Source: Candidatus Bathyarchaeota archaeon
GTDB taxonomy: Archaea; Thermoproteota; Bathyarchaeia; Bathyarchaeales; Bathycorpusculaceae
Length of the DNA stretch: 64,000 nt
Direction of reading: 5' to 3'
NCBI GenBank assembly: GCA_903901015.1
Contig: CAIUPH010000113.1
Coordinates: 1 to 64,000 of the forward strand
This document shows, piece after piece, positions 40,267-49,311 of the stretch. A program made the translations under genes and the position numbers. The stretch's first letter is position 1. Each line of letters begins with the position of its first letter. The notes below the pieces were generated by a model that ran no database searches, was not told the DNA's origin, and saw only the letters and a program-made list of their open reading frames with translations.

Positions 40267-40274
40267 ACGTACGT
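40267..40274. promoter_or_regulatory. ACGTACGT palindrome and TATA box of the minus-strand gene
   Basis: ACGTACGT (40267-40274) is followed at once by TATTTAAA, the TATA box for the leftward gene. It shares a GTAC core with the palindrome at 40358. Confidence 0.4.
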
Positions 40275-40357
40275 TATTTAAAGTTTAAGACTACACGCGA
40301 TATTTCCCTTAAGCAATGTACGAACTAGTGTTACACCATTAATCTTATATTTGGTTT

Positions 40358-40371
40358 GTACTTTAAAGTAC
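40358..40371. promoter_or_regulatory. Palindromic operator GTACTTTAAAGTAC
   Basis: Perfect 14-bp palindrome between the TATA-like CTTATATTT (about 40344) and the ribosome-binding site of the 43-residue gene. Suited to autorepression by a small dimeric ribbon-helix-helix protein. Confidence 0.5.
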
Positions 40372-40391
40372 GGACAATGGAGGTTGGAATT

Positions 40392-40523
40392 TTGCCAAGA
40401 AAAGGGTACAAATGCATAACAGTTAACGAAAAACTACACGGAGAAATCAAAAAAAGAGCCACAGAAACCAACCGCACCATGAAAAAATACATCGAGTACC
40501 TGCTCGCCAGAGAAAGAAAATAG
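40392..40523 (+). CDS. Ribbon-helix-helix protein (43 aa)
   Basis: Starts at TTG after GGAGGTTGGAATT. The product PRKGYKCITVNEKLHGEIKK then ATETNRTMKKYIEYLLARER has the strand-helix-helix pattern of CopG/Arc-type repressors (the strand YKCITV, helix one EKLHGEIKKRA, helix two MKKYIEYLLA). It is the intact partner of the divergent, frameshifted paralogue at 40048-40241. The palindrome upstream is a likely self-operator. Confidence 0.65.
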   Translation: MPRKGYKCITVNEKLHGEIKKRATETNRTMKKYIEYLLARERK

Positions 40524-40638
40524 AGTTTTAAAAAAGCTAATGTTTTCCGCAAGAAAATATTGGTTGTTTTTCGTAAATCCAGTTTCAGAGATTAAGGCAA
40601 AATTAAAAGGGAACCGCAAACACAATAAGGTGTAACTG

Positions 40639-41019
40639 GTGAAATTATTGAGCACAAACGAAATCGCGGTTTCGTATGAACCATTCAAAGAAATCGTAAT
40701 CATGGAGAAAACCCGTTTTAACACTCCCGAAGACATAGCAAGGTTTACCTCGGTGATTGCCGGGGGCAAATTGGCGGGGTTGTACTGGGTTGACGGCGTG
40801 GTTTTCCTGTATTTTCCACTGACCGCTTCGACGGCGATTGTTGCGAAGGAACTTTTGGAGAAGCACAAAGTCTACTGGACATTTGTCGGATATTCGATGA
40901 TGCCAAAGTACATGCCGATTATTGAGACCAAAGAAAAAATGATTGTGCCAGTCGTCGAAATATCTTCTGACCCAATCCTCAAGTCGGTTGCGCAGTATCT
41001 AAAAGAACTAAAGCAGTAA
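40639..41019 (+). CDS. Uncharacterised protein upstream of ribK
   Basis: 126 residues, starting at GTG after AAGGTG. Text visible: FNTPEDIARFTSVIAGGKLA, LYWVDGVVFLYFPLTA, then IVAKELLEKHKVYWTFVGYS and VPVVEISSDPILKSVAQYL. An alpha/beta fold with no catalytic motif I can name. It lies 9 bp upstream of ribK and is almost certainly co-transcribed, so a link to flavin metabolism is possible but unproven. Confidence 0.65.
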   Translation: MKLLSTNEIAVSYEPFKEIVIMEKTRFNTPEDIARFTSVIAGGKLAGLYWVDGVVFLYFPLTASTAIVAKELLEKHKVYWTFVGYSMMPKYMPIIETKEKMIVPVVEISSDPILKSVAQYLKELKQ

Positions 41020-41028
41020 GGCTGTTTT

Positions 41029-41415
41029 TTGCCTGAACTAATTTTTTTGGGCAAGGTTTTTTCTGGTTTAGGCGAGGGAAAAAAATTCATCGGTTTGCCC
41101 TGGGTTAAACGGCAGGTAGAGATGAAACTGGGGTTTTCGCCGTATCTTGGAACCTTAAACATCCGCTTAACTGAAGAGGGCATCAAAAAGAAAATTTTGT
41201 TCCAAAACGCCAAGGGAATGGTGGTTGAGCCTCAGGCAGACTACTGTCCAGGCATACTATTTAGGGCATACATTGATGCAGTGGAGTGCGCAATCGTGTT
41301 TCCACAGATACCGAATTACCCAAACGACGTGTTGGAAATCATCGCGCCAGTTTGCCTGCGTGAAAAATTGAAACTGGCAGACGGCGACGCGGTAATTGTA
41401 GCGGTTACTGTTTAG
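41029..41415 (+). CDS. ribK: CTP-dependent riboflavin kinase
   Basis: 128-residue archaeal RibK, which makes FMN from riboflavin with CTP. Family motifs are GKVFSGLGEGKKFIGLPWV, the GTLNIRL strand near 40, and YPNDVLEIIAPVCLREKLKL with a closing DGDAVIVAV. It starts at TTG 41029. The 3' end overlaps the convergent acyl-CoA ligase gene by 11 bp. Confidence 0.93.
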   Translation: MPELIFLGKVFSGLGEGKKFIGLPWVKRQVEMKLGFSPYLGTLNIRLTEEGIKKKILFQNAKGMVVEPQADYCPGILFRAYIDAVECAIVFPQIPNYPNDVLEIIAPVCLREKLKLADGDAVIVAVTV

Positions 41416-42904
41416 GGCTGCAGGCTTTCTTGAAGGCTTCCATGTATTCGTCTGCGCACCCGGTTTTTTTGAGGTATTCTCCGTAGGTAACCAGTGCTTT
41501 CATGGCGCGGGCGGCGTCTTCTGGGGATTCAAACGAGGGAACGCAGAGTTTGTCGAAGCGGCTGCGGGTGTAGAGCGCCATTTCTGTTTCGCCGATGTCA
41601 CACATGACTATGGGTTTACTGTAGTTTGATGCGACTTTGACTATGCCGTCGATGTAAACCTCTCGCAATCCCGGCATATGATGGAGCCCGAGTAGGATTA
41701 TGCCGTCTATCTGCGGGTCCTGGAACATCAAGTCAGCAGCCATAACGAACATGTCGTCAGTCACTGAACCCGTAAGGTCCACGGGGTTCGAGGTCGCCGC
41801 AATTTTCAAAATGATGTTTTGGTCTTTTAGCTCCTGGAATTTCTTCAGGGTTTCTTCGCCGAAACGGTTCACCGTTAAGCCTAAGGCTTCGCATTCGTCC
41901 ACGGTCATTACGCCGGGTCCCCCTGCGTCGGTTAAGATGCCGATGTTTCTGCCCATGGCTGGAGGCTGCATGGCTAAGGCTTTGCCGATGTCGAAGAACT
42001 CCTCCATGTCTCGTGCCCTGATTATTCCGCCCTGTTCGAAGGCTGCGGCGTAGATTTTATCTGAACCCGCGATGGCGCCCGTGTGGGATGCTGCGGCTCT
42101 TGCTCCAGCGGCGCTTCTGCCTGATTTGATAATCACGATGGGTTTTTTAATGGTGACTTTCTTGGCTATCTTGAGGAATTCTCGTCCGCCCGTTACATCT
42201 TCAAGGTAAACAAGTATGACTTTGGTTTCTTTGTCGTGGAGCAGGTAGTGGAGGATGTCGGATTCGGTGACGTCGCATTTGTTTCCGAAACTTATGAATT
42301 TGCTAACGCCCATCTGGCGCCCAGTCAAGTAATCCAGGGCTGCGACTCCGAAGGCTCCGCTCTGCGTAATCATGGCTATGTTGCCCGGCATGGGGCGTGG
42401 GGTGGCAACGACTTCTTCGCCGGTTGTTAGAACTTTGGTTTCGGGTAGGAACAGGGTGTCGATTCCCGTTTTTGAGTAGTATACGCCAAGGCAGTTGGGT
42501 CCTAAAACGCGGATTCCGCCTTTTTTTGCTGTGGCAACCACTTGGTCTTCGAGTTCTTTGTTTCCGACTTCTTTGAAGCCTGAACTGATGATGATGGCGG
42601 TTTTGACTTTTTTAGCTACTGCCTCCTCCATGATGGAGGGCACAAATTTAGCTGGAACGATAACGACGATTAATTCGATTTCGCCGGGGATTTGAGTTAT
42701 GGATGGGTAGCATTTGTAGCCTAAAATGGAGTCTTCGCTGGGGTTCACGGGGTATAGTTCGCCTTTTAAGACGCCGTGCTGTTTGTTGGTGGCGAAGTTC
42801 TTGAAGATTACGTGACCTGCTTTGTCAGCTTTTTTGGTGGCTCCGATAACCGCGACTGAATGCGGGTTGAAGAATGCATCCATTCGCTGTAGTGTTTCTT
42901 CCAT
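41405..42904 (-). CDS. acdA: ADP-forming acetyl/acyl-CoA ligase, alpha subunit
   Basis: 499 residues with the CoA-binding domain first (FFNPHSVAVIGATKKADKAG, YPVNPSEDSILGYKCYPSI), then the succinyl-CoA-ligase-like domains. VLGPNCLGVY is near 135, the phosphorylated histidine is in AAASHTGAIAGSDKIY near 270, and ILTDAGGPGVMTVDECEA follows. It lacks the ATP-grasp (beta) part, so a separate beta subunit is needed. It makes ATP from acyl-CoA plus ADP and phosphate in peptide or sugar fermentation, fitting an acetogenic or fermentative archaeon. ATG at 42904. Confidence 0.92.
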   Translation of the reverse strand: MEETLQRMDAFFNPHSVAVIGATKKADKAGHVIFKNFATNKQHGVLKGELYPVNPSEDSILGYKCYPSITQIPGEIELIVVIVPAKFVPSIMEEAVAKKVKTAIIISSGFKEVGNKELEDQVVATAKKGGIRVLGPNCLGVYYSKTGIDTLFLPETKVLTTGEEVVATPRPMPGNIAMITQSGAFGVAALDYLTGRQMGVSKFISFGNKCDVTESDILHYLLHDKETKVILVYLEDVTGGREFLKIAKKVTIKKPIVIIKSGRSAAGARAAASHTGAIAGSDKIYAAAFEQGGIIRARDMEEFFDIGKALAMQPPAMGRNIGILTDAGGPGVMTVDECEALGLTVNRFGEETLKKFQELKDQNIILKIAATSNPVDLTGSVTDDMFVMAADLMFQDPQIDGIILLGLHHMPGLREVYIDGIVKVASNYSKPIVMCDIGETEMALYTRSRFDKLCVPSFESPEDAARAMKALVTYGEYLKKTGCADEYMEAFKKACSPKQ

Positions 42905-43002
42905 ACTTATCCCTCGTTCCGCTTAGTGCTGCAAGCCTCGTTCTTATTGTTTACTCTCCAAAAAGTCGGCTTTACTTCAAATGATAATTATTTTCTCAGC
43001 TA

Positions 43003-43854
43003 TTAACTTTCTTTTGCAGTTTGCCTAACGATTACTACGGGTTTATGCTTGATTGCAGCAAGCATCTCCCAGGTCACCAAGTTAATTTCCACGTGGAACC
43101 TTGCCGCCATGTCCCATACAGTTGCGCCTGAGCCTGGACCGCGGGCTTTGTCAGCGATGTTGGTGATTTTCAACGCTTCACCCGCCGATATAGTGCAACC
43201 TGCTGCGGTGAGGGGAGTGGAGCTTTTCTTTAGCTTGAGAATCCGCCCCAAAACAAAAGTTAAGCTTGCACCCAGCGAGTGTATACCTTTAAGCGGTTTT
43301 GGGCGCGGCGTAAAATAGAAGTTGCGGAACTTGTAGGTTTTGTCGGTGTCGGCGATTATTACGCAGACGTTTTTTTGTAGTTTCTGCTGAATTTGGCTTT
43401 GGATTTTCTGCGCCAGCTCCTCGGGATTGCAAAGCGGCAGGCTCACATACGAATAGGGCAGGTTGGAGCCGTCGATTCCGCCTTCCGAACCGAACATGAG
43501 TGATTGCCAGAACCCAGCGTACTGCAGTGCAACCTGTTTGTGGCGGCTGCCAGATTCCAAAGGATAGTTGCGCAAGCGTTTTAGGAGCCTTGGTCCAAAA
43601 CCACACAGAACCCCAAGCGGGTAACCCCATACAACGCGAATCCAGAAACCCGCAAGAGCTCTCGCGGTCAAACTCGGCTCCATGGTGCTTTCGTCAACCA
43701 TGCTGCCAAGAGATGTTGAAACTGCTTTCTCAGACACCACCACGAAGTCGCCGTCTTCCACTTTGTTCTCGATGGCAGTGAGGATTTTGTCCGTGTATCC
43801 GCTGTGAGGTCGCCAGTAATTGGTAGTTATCGCAAGTGCAGTATACTTGGTCAT
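43003..43854 (-). CDS. F420-0:gamma-glutamyl ligase-like protein (CofE family)
   Basis: 283 residues. DGDFVVVSEKAVSTSLGSMVDE near 35 corresponds to the CofE motif, and VCVIIADTDKTYKF near 165 carries its acidic metal/GTP-binding pair. A GATVWDMAARFH segment is near the C-terminus. The sequence is divergent, with a longer middle than characterised CofE. It may add glutamate to F420 or act on a related substrate. Confidence 0.75.
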   Translation of the reverse strand: MTKYTALAITTNYWRPHSGYTDKILTAIENKVEDGDFVVVSEKAVSTSLGSMVDESTMEPSLTARALAGFWIRVVWGYPLGVLCGFGPRLLKRLRNYPLESGSRHKQVALQYAGFWQSLMFGSEGGIDGSNLPYSYVSLPLCNPEELAQKIQSQIQQKLQKNVCVIIADTDKTYKFRNFYFTPRPKPLKGIHSLGASLTFVLGRILKLKKSSTPLTAAGCTISAGEALKITNIADKARGPGSGATVWDMAARFHVEINLVTWEMLAAIKHKPVVIVRQTAKES

Positions 43855-43921
43855 TAAGTGGCACTTTATAACTGCACAGTTTAGGTTTTAGCCTAATAAA
43901 GGCTTAATCCCAACGAGGAAC

Positions 43922-44977
43922 TTAGAAGAGCGCGTATGGGAAGCCTTGGTTGTTCTGGTACAGTTTGCCTTTTATCGGGATTTGATGGCCACAGACGGGG
44001 CATTTCATGTCGCCGGTTAGCTTCCATTCGGTGATGTCGAAGCTGCTGCGTTTGATGACGGCGGTGTCGCAGTTGGGGCAATACGTGTTCTCTGCGGCGT
44101 GTCCAGGCACGTTGCCGATGTAAACGTAGTTCAACCCCTGATTTTTCGCGGTAAGGTACGCCTGCTCCATCTCCTTCACGCCCGTCGCAGGAATAGTAGT
44201 CATCTTATACTCGGGATGAAACCTAAGCAGATGAAAAGGCGTGTCTGGTCCAAGATAGTTTTTTATCCATTTAGCCATTGCACGGATTCTATCCAGCGAA
44301 TCGCCGATTTTGGGAACAACCAGATTGGTAAGTTCGATGTGGACTCCGTTGAGTTTTAGTTCTTTGAGGGTTTCATAGATCGGCTCAACGCTTGGCACTG
44401 CCATGACGGATTTGTAGAAGTCGGGGTCGCCGCCGCCTTTGAAGTCGATGGTTGCCGCGTCCAAGTAGGGCGCGATGGTTCGTACGGCTTCAGGAGTCAT
44501 ATACCCGTTGCTCACAAACGTGTTGAATAAGCCTGCTTCATGCGCGAGTTTGGCGCTGTCGTAGGCGTATTCCATGAAGATGGTGGGTTCAGTGTAGGTG
44601 TAGCTGATTCCCTGGCACCCAGCGTTCAGTGCCGCCTTCACAACTTCTTCGGGCGAGAAAGGGTTGCCTGCGACTTCGTGGTCTTGGCTTATCAGCCAGT
44701 TGTCGCAGAATTGGCAGCGGAAATTGCAGCCAGCCGCCGCAACTGACATGACTAGGGCGCCTGGGTTGAAGTGGCTGAGTGGTTTTTTGCTGATGGGATC
44801 AACGCCTGCGGAGACGGCTTTGCCGTAGTTGAGTGTGTAGAGGACGCCGCCTTGATTTTTTCTGACTAAACAGAACCCCGAGGCGCCGTCGTTGATTAAG
44901 CAGCGTCGGGCGCAGAGGCAGCATTTCACCTTGCCCTCGCTTTGCTTCTCATACAGCATGGCTTCATGTAGAGACAT
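43922..44977 (-). CDS. amrS: AmmeMemoRadiSam system radical SAM enzyme
   Basis: About 351 residues from ATG 44977 (MSLHEAMLYEK). The N-terminal cysteine cluster (CCLCARRCLINDGASGFC) precedes the radical SAM CxxxCxxC motif AAGCNFRCQFCDNWLISQ near 75-92. GISYTYTEPTIFMEYAYDSA is near 120. The C-terminal zinc ribbon is YCPNCDTAV ... CPVCGH. AmrS is part of a widespread three-gene set with AmmeMemo domains; the partners are not in this window. Product chemistry is undetermined. Confidence 0.92.
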   Translation of the reverse strand: MSLHEAMLYEKQSEGKVKCCLCARRCLINDGASGFCLVRKNQGGVLYTLNYGKAVSAGVDPISKKPLSHFNPGALVMSVAAAGCNFRCQFCDNWLISQDHEVAGNPFSPEEVVKAALNAGCQGISYTYTEPTIFMEYAYDSAKLAHEAGLFNTFVSNGYMTPEAVRTIAPYLDAATIDFKGGGDPDFYKSVMAVPSVEPIYETLKELKLNGVHIELTNLVVPKIGDSLDRIRAMAKWIKNYLGPDTPFHLLRFHPEYKMTTIPATGVKEMEQAYLTAKNQGLNYVYIGNVPGHAAENTYCPNCDTAVIKRSSFDITEWKLTGDMKCPVCGHQIPIKGKLYQNNQGFPYALF

Positions 44978-45139
44978 AACAATCATCCACAAAGAGAATA
45001 GAACAGGTTTTGTTTAAAAGGCTTCATTACAAGAACTTGTTACAAACTGTTCAACAGCAAAAGTGCCTGCTTTTTAGTTGGAGAAAATGAGGTTTATGGA
45101 GAAAACCCAAAAAAGCTCTTGCTTAAAGAGCGTTTCCAT

Positions 45140-45475
45140 TTAGATCATTTTGTTGAAGAAGCAGCTGTATTCGCCTGTGTGACATGCGGGGCCAGTCTGT
45201 TCAACCACATAGAGTAGTGAGTCGTAGTCGCAGTCGGTTGATACAGAGATGATTTTTTGGGTGTGTCCTGAGGTTTCGCCTTTCACCCAGAGTTCGTTGC
45301 GGCTGCGGCTCCAGTAAGTGGCTTTTTTGGTTTTAAGGGTGAGTTCAACGGCTTCTTTGTTAGCGTATGCCTGCATCAAAAGCTCTTTCGTTTTTGCATC
45401 TTGCACTACGACTGGGATGAGTCCGTTGCCTTTCTTGAAGTCCAGTTTCTCGAGCAATTCTTTTTGTGTTGTCAT
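45140..45475 (-). CDS. hisI: Phosphoribosyl-AMP cyclohydrolase
   Basis: 111 residues. Opens the adenine ring of PR-AMP in histidine synthesis. It shows [32 protein letters not shown], the Mg2+ motif [13 protein letters not shown] and the zinc cysteines in [11 protein letters not shown]. No HisE (PR-ATP pyrophosphohydrolase) domain is fused. Last gene of the his operon; overlaps hisF by 4 bp. Confidence 0.96.
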   Translation of the reverse strand: MTTQKELLEKLDFKKGNGLIPVVVQDAKTKELLMQAYANKEAVELTLKTKKATYWSRSRNELWVKGETSGHTQKIISVSTDCDYDSLLYVVEQTGPACHTGEYSCFFNKMI

Positions 45476-46275
45476 TGTCTAATTGTCACCCCCATCTTAC
45501 GAAGGTAATCCTTAACGATTGGGACTGGATACTGGTTGTAGTGGAAGATTGAAGCTGCCAATGCGGCGTCTGCTTTGCCTTCGGTTAGGACGTCGAAGAG
45601 GTGTTTTGGGATGCCTGCGCCGCCGCTTGCGATGATGGGCACGTTGACCCGTTCAGAGATGGCACGGGTTAACTCGATGTCGTAGCCGTCCTTTGTGCCA
45701 TCTTTATCCATGGAAGTGACGAGGAATTCGCCTGCACCAAGCTTCTCAGCCTGCATCGCCCACGCCAACGCGTCGATTCCTGTGGGTTTCCTGCCGCCGT
45801 AAGTAACCACTTCAAACCACAGCTTGCCCTCGGCGGTGTCGACCATAACTTTGCCTTCGCATGGGGTACGATTTCTTCTGGCGTCGATTGCTGTTACCAC
45901 GCATTGCCTTCCAAAAACGTCGGCTAATTCCGTGATGACTTGGGGGTTTTCGACTGCCGCCGTGTTAACCGACACTTTATCGGCGCCACTGCAGAGTACA
46001 AGTCGTGCATCCGACACATTTCTGATGCCACCTCCGACAGTGAAGGGTATGCTGATTGCTTTGGCGACGCCTTCAACGACACCGCGCAAAATATCTCTTT
46101 TCTCAGAAGAAGCAGTTATGTCGAGAAAAACCAGTTCATCGGCGCCGTCGTCAGAGTAGCGTTTAGCCATCTCCACAGGGTCACCCGCCTGCTTGGGATT
46201 CACAAAGTTAATGCACTTAACCACTTTTCCGTGGTCAACATCGAGGCATGGAATTATGCGTTTTGCAAGCGGCAT
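45472..46275 (-). CDS. hisF: Imidazole glycerol phosphate synthase cyclase subunit
   Basis: 267-residue TIM barrel. The catalytic Asp pair is in [15 protein letters not shown] and in [16 protein letters not shown]. The phosphate site VGGGIRN is also present. Uses ammonia from HisH to form imidazole glycerol phosphate and AICAR. Three bases separate it from hisA. Confidence 0.97.
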   Translation of the reverse strand: MPLAKRIIPCLDVDHGKVVKCINFVNPKQAGDPVEMAKRYSDDGADELVFLDITASSEKRDILRGVVEGVAKAISIPFTVGGGIRNVSDARLVLCSGADKVSVNTAAVENPQVITELADVFGRQCVVTAIDARRNRTPCEGKVMVDTAEGKLWFEVVTYGGRKPTGIDALAWAMQAEKLGAGEFLVTSMDKDGTKDGYDIELTRAISERVNVPIIASGGAGIPKHLFDVLTEGKADAALAASIFHYNQYPVPIVKDYLRKMGVTIRQ

Positions 46276-46278
46276 AGT

Positions 46279-47004
46279 TTAGGCTCCTATTTTTTGTATG
46301 GCTTCCTTTAGGGTGAAACGCCCTTCATAAAGGGCTTTGCCGATGACTGCGCCTTCAACGCCGATTTCTTTGAGAGCAACCAAGTCGCCTATGGTACCGA
46401 TTCCTCCTGCCGCCACGATTTTGGCGTTGGGGTACAGGGCGGCTTGGCTAAGCGTCTGCAAGTCTGGGCCTGTGAGCATACCATCTTGGACAATAGATGT
46501 TATGAGGAAACGTTGGACACCAAGCCCAGTGTACTTTTCAAGAGCGTCATCCACGGTCATTGCTGTAGCGGTTTTCCATCCTTCCACCATGATAAGCCCA
46601 TCCTTATTGTCCAGGGCTACAATGACGGATTCTGCACCGAATTTCTTCCAGATTTTCCCGATTGCCGAAGGGTCACTGAAAGCTAAAGCGCCGAGAATCA
46701 CTTGTGTAATGCCTAATTCGAAGAGTTTTTCCGCGGTTTCGTAACTGCGGATTCCGCCGCCCACCTGGATGGGCAACTTGACATTTTTCGCAACTTCAGC
46801 GATAACGGAGTGGTTATCACCGAGCGCAAAAGCGGCATCCAAATCGATGATGTGCAGTTTACCTGCGCCTTCATCCCGCCAGCGTTTCGCGGCTTCGACG
46901 GGGCTGCCAAATTTGCTTTCGTATATTTTGGCGGTTTTAGCTTCGCCGCGAGTTAAACGCACGATTTTGCCGTTCATTAAATCGATTGCTGGAATCAACT
47001 GCAT
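46279..47004 (-). CDS. hisA: ProFAR isomerase
   Basis: About 241-residue TIM barrel starting at ATG 47004 (MQLIPAIDLMNGKIVRLTRG), the conserved N-terminus. The in-frame GTG at 47013 overlaps hisH and is less likely. The second catalytic Asp is in TSIVQDGMLTGPDL, and GGIRSYET is the phosphate loop. Confidence 0.96.
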   Translation of the reverse strand: MQLIPAIDLMNGKIVRLTRGEAKTAKIYESKFGSPVEAAKRWRDEGAGKLHIIDLDAAFALGDNHSVIAEVAKNVKLPIQVGGGIRSYETAEKLFELGITQVILGALAFSDPSAIGKIWKKFGAESVIVALDNKDGLIMVEGWKTATAMTVDDALEKYTGLGVQRFLITSIVQDGMLTGPDLQTLSQAALYPNAKIVAAGGIGTIGDLVALKEIGVEGAVIGKALYEGRFTLKEAIQKIGA

Positions 47005-47009
47005 AAAAG

Positions 47010-47615
47010 TCACCTAACAACTGTTTTGACAAAATTTTTTAGAATTTTTATTCCTACATCCCCGGATTTTTCGGGGTGAAACTGGGTGCCGTAGATGTTT
47101 TTGCTGACTATCGACGAGGTGAACGTGGTTCCGTATTGGGTTGTGGTGCAGACGATTTTTTTGTCTTTGGGCACGGGGTAGAGTGAATGTACGAAGTAGA
47201 CGTATGTGTCTTCGGCGATGCCGTCGAAGAGCTCGTTGGGTTTCACCATGTTCAGGGTGTTCCATCCCATGTGCGGCACTTTCACGGTGCCGGGCAACTG
47301 CATGTTTTTGCCCTTGAAGAGTGATAATCCGTCGCCGGGTCCTTCCTGACTTGATTCAAAGAAAAGCTGCAAGCCCAGACAGATGCCGAGGAGCGGTGTA
47401 CCCTCTTGGATTTTGGTTTGTAATGTTTCTTTGACGGCATCGAGTTTGCTTGAAGCTGCAGTGAAGCTCCCGACGCCTGGCAATGCAATGGCATCTGCTT
47501 TCATCAAGTCCTTAGCGGTGGTGCCTATTGACGCAGATAACCCTGCTTTCTCCAACGCCGTCTTGAGGCTCAGCAGGTTCCCTACGCCGTAGTCGAATAT
47601 GACTGCTTGCGGCAT
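47010..47615 (-). CDS. hisH: Imidazole glycerol phosphate synthase glutaminase subunit
   Basis: 201 residues, class I glutamine amidotransferase. The nucleophile Cys is in GICLGLQLFFESS near 80, and the His-Glu pair is in TQFHPEKSGDVG near 180. GVGSFTAA is near 50. Supplies ammonia to HisF. The start overlaps the hisB stop by one base. Confidence 0.96.
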   Translation of the reverse strand: MPQAVIFDYGVGNLLSLKTALEKAGLSASIGTTAKDLMKADAIALPGVGSFTAASSKLDAVKETLQTKIQEGTPLLGICLGLQLFFESSQEGPGDGLSLFKGKNMQLPGTVKVPHMGWNTLNMVKPNELFDGIAEDTYVYFVHSLYPVPKDKKIVCTTTQYGTTFTSSIVSKNIYGTQFHPEKSGDVGIKILKNFVKTVVR

Positions 47616-48190
47616 TAGATAACTCCCTTGGAACTTGGCACGCCCTTGCGTCTTGGATCCATAGCTACCGCTTGCCTTAGCGAGAGTGCGAGTGCTTTGG
47701 TGGCGGCTTCGGCTTTGTGGTGGTCGTTGCTGCCGTACTCGACAAAGATGTGGACGTTTGATTGGAGTGCAGTGGCGAAGGATTCGAAGAAGTGATTGAT
47801 GTCTTCGGTTGGCATTTCTTCTACTTTTTTGCCGCGGAGTTTGAGGTCGATTTTGAAGTAGGGACGTTTGACGAGGTCGACGGCGGCGAATGCGAGGGAA
47901 CAGTCCATGGGTGCCGCTGCGCTGCCAAAGCGCGTGATGCCTTCGCGGGTGCCCAATGCTTTGTTGAGTGCTTCGCCCAAGCCGATGGCGAGGTCTTCGA
48001 CGCAGTGGTGCACCAAATCGGCCTTCACCGACGCAGAAATGTCGATTAAGCTGTGGGTGGCAAGCGAAGTAAGCATGTGGTCAAGAAACGGCACAGCCGT
48101 GTTTACTGCGGCTTTTCCTTCGCCGTCAAGGTTCACACAGACTTTAACTTCGGTTTCCTTGGTTTTACGGTAAACTTCTTCTGTTCTCAT
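47615..48190 (-). CDS. hisB: Imidazoleglycerol-phosphate dehydratase
   Basis: 191 residues, the single-domain dehydratase without a fused histidinol-phosphatase. The duplicated metal motifs are VPFLDHMLTSLATHSL near 35 and DINHFFESFATAL near 130. LVHHCVEDLAIGLGEAL and YGSNDHHKAEAATKAL supply the His ligands. Overlaps hisC by 4 bp. Confidence 0.97.
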   Translation of the reverse strand: MRTEEVYRKTKETEVKVCVNLDGEGKAAVNTAVPFLDHMLTSLATHSLIDISASVKADLVHHCVEDLAIGLGEALNKALGTREGITRFGSAAAPMDCSLAFAAVDLVKRPYFKIDLKLRGKKVEEMPTEDINHFFESFATALQSNVHIFVEYGSNDHHKAEAATKALALSLRQAVAMDPRRKGVPSSKGVI

Positions 48191-49311
48191 TCGTCAGCCT
48201 CTTCAATCTCTTTTAGTGCATCAACTAGTTTAGCGTTCATTTCAGGCAAACCAACCGTGACGCGGAAGCAGTTTTGGTACTTTAGGATTTTGCCCCATTT
48301 CTTAACCATGATGCCCTTCCAAAGCAGCTTCTGGTTGACTAAGTCGGCGGGTTTTTCTGTGTGCATAAGTACAAAGTTTGCTTGGGAGTCGAATGCTTGT
48401 ACGCCTTCTATTTCGTTGAGTGCTTTTATCAGTTTTTCGCGTTCGCTCTTGGATTGCCTTACAGATTCCAGCATCAAATCGATGTTATCCAGCATTTTAG
48501 CGCCCATCCTGAGTGTAAAACCGCTCACTGGGTATGGAAGAGGCGCCTTTTCGGCTAATATCTTAGCTAACTCGGGATTTGCCACCGCGTAACCAAGCCG
48601 AAGCGCCGCCAACCCGAACGCTTTGGAGAATGTGCGCAGAATAATCATGTTCTCAAACTCACGTATCCTTGGCACAAACGAGTAGTCTGCGAATTCGCCG
48701 TATGCCTCATCCAAGATTACTATTCCCGGGAATGATGTAACTAGTTTTTCGATGTCTTTGGCTTTGTACTGTGTTCCAGTTGGGCTGTTAGGTGAGCAAA
48801 TGTAGAGCAATCTTGTTTTGTCTGAGAATTTAGAGAGCATTCCTTTAACGTCGAGCTGCAGGTTTTTCTGAAGCGGCACCGCGACGTATTCGCCTTCTTG
48901 GCGTTTAACGCAGAGTCTTGGAATCGAGAACGTCGGCGCAAACGAGACTGCAATGTCGCCTTTCTCGATGAAGAGGCGGGTGATGCGGTCGATTAATTCG
49001 TCGCTTGCGTTGCCTACCACAAGGAAGTCTTTTGGAACTTTCAGGTAGACAGCAAGTTTTTCACGCAGCTTACCCTCCTCATCTTCGGGGTACAACCGCA
49101 AATCGATTTCTTCCGCCAACTCCTTCACAATTTTAGCCTGCTTCACGCGGGGCATGAACAGGTTCTCGTTGAAATCCAACTTAACTATCTGCTTTGTCGT
49201 AACGCCCAGCTGTTTCGCTACTGTTTCCGCTGTGGCTCCAGCGCTGTAGCAGTCTACTGCTTGGAGCTTTTCGATTTTTTGTTCTATCCATTTCCTGTAT
49301 GATTCGCTCAT
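48187..49311 (-). CDS. hisC: Histidinol-phosphate aminotransferase
   Basis: 374 residues, PLP fold type I. It has LDFNENLFMP near 50, VGNASDELIDRITRLFI near 100, SPNSPTGTQ near 172, the PLP lysine in ILRTFSKAFGLAALRLGYA near 240, and a C-terminal NCFRVTVG. Overlaps hisD by 4 bp. Confidence 0.96.
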   Translation of the reverse strand: MSESYRKWIEQKIEKLQAVDCYSAGATAETVAKQLGVTTKQIVKLDFNENLFMPRVKQAKIVKELAEEIDLRLYPEDEEGKLREKLAVYLKVPKDFLVVGNASDELIDRITRLFIEKGDIAVSFAPTFSIPRLCVKRQEGEYVAVPLQKNLQLDVKGMLSKFSDKTRLLYICSPNSPTGTQYKAKDIEKLVTSFPGIVILDEAYGEFADYSFVPRIREFENMIILRTFSKAFGLAALRLGYAVANPELAKILAEKAPLPYPVSGFTLRMGAKMLDNIDLMLESVRQSKSEREKLIKALNEIEGVQAFDSQANFVLMHTEKPADLVNQKLLWKGIMVKKWGKILKYQNCFRVTVGLPEMNAKLVDALKEIEEADE

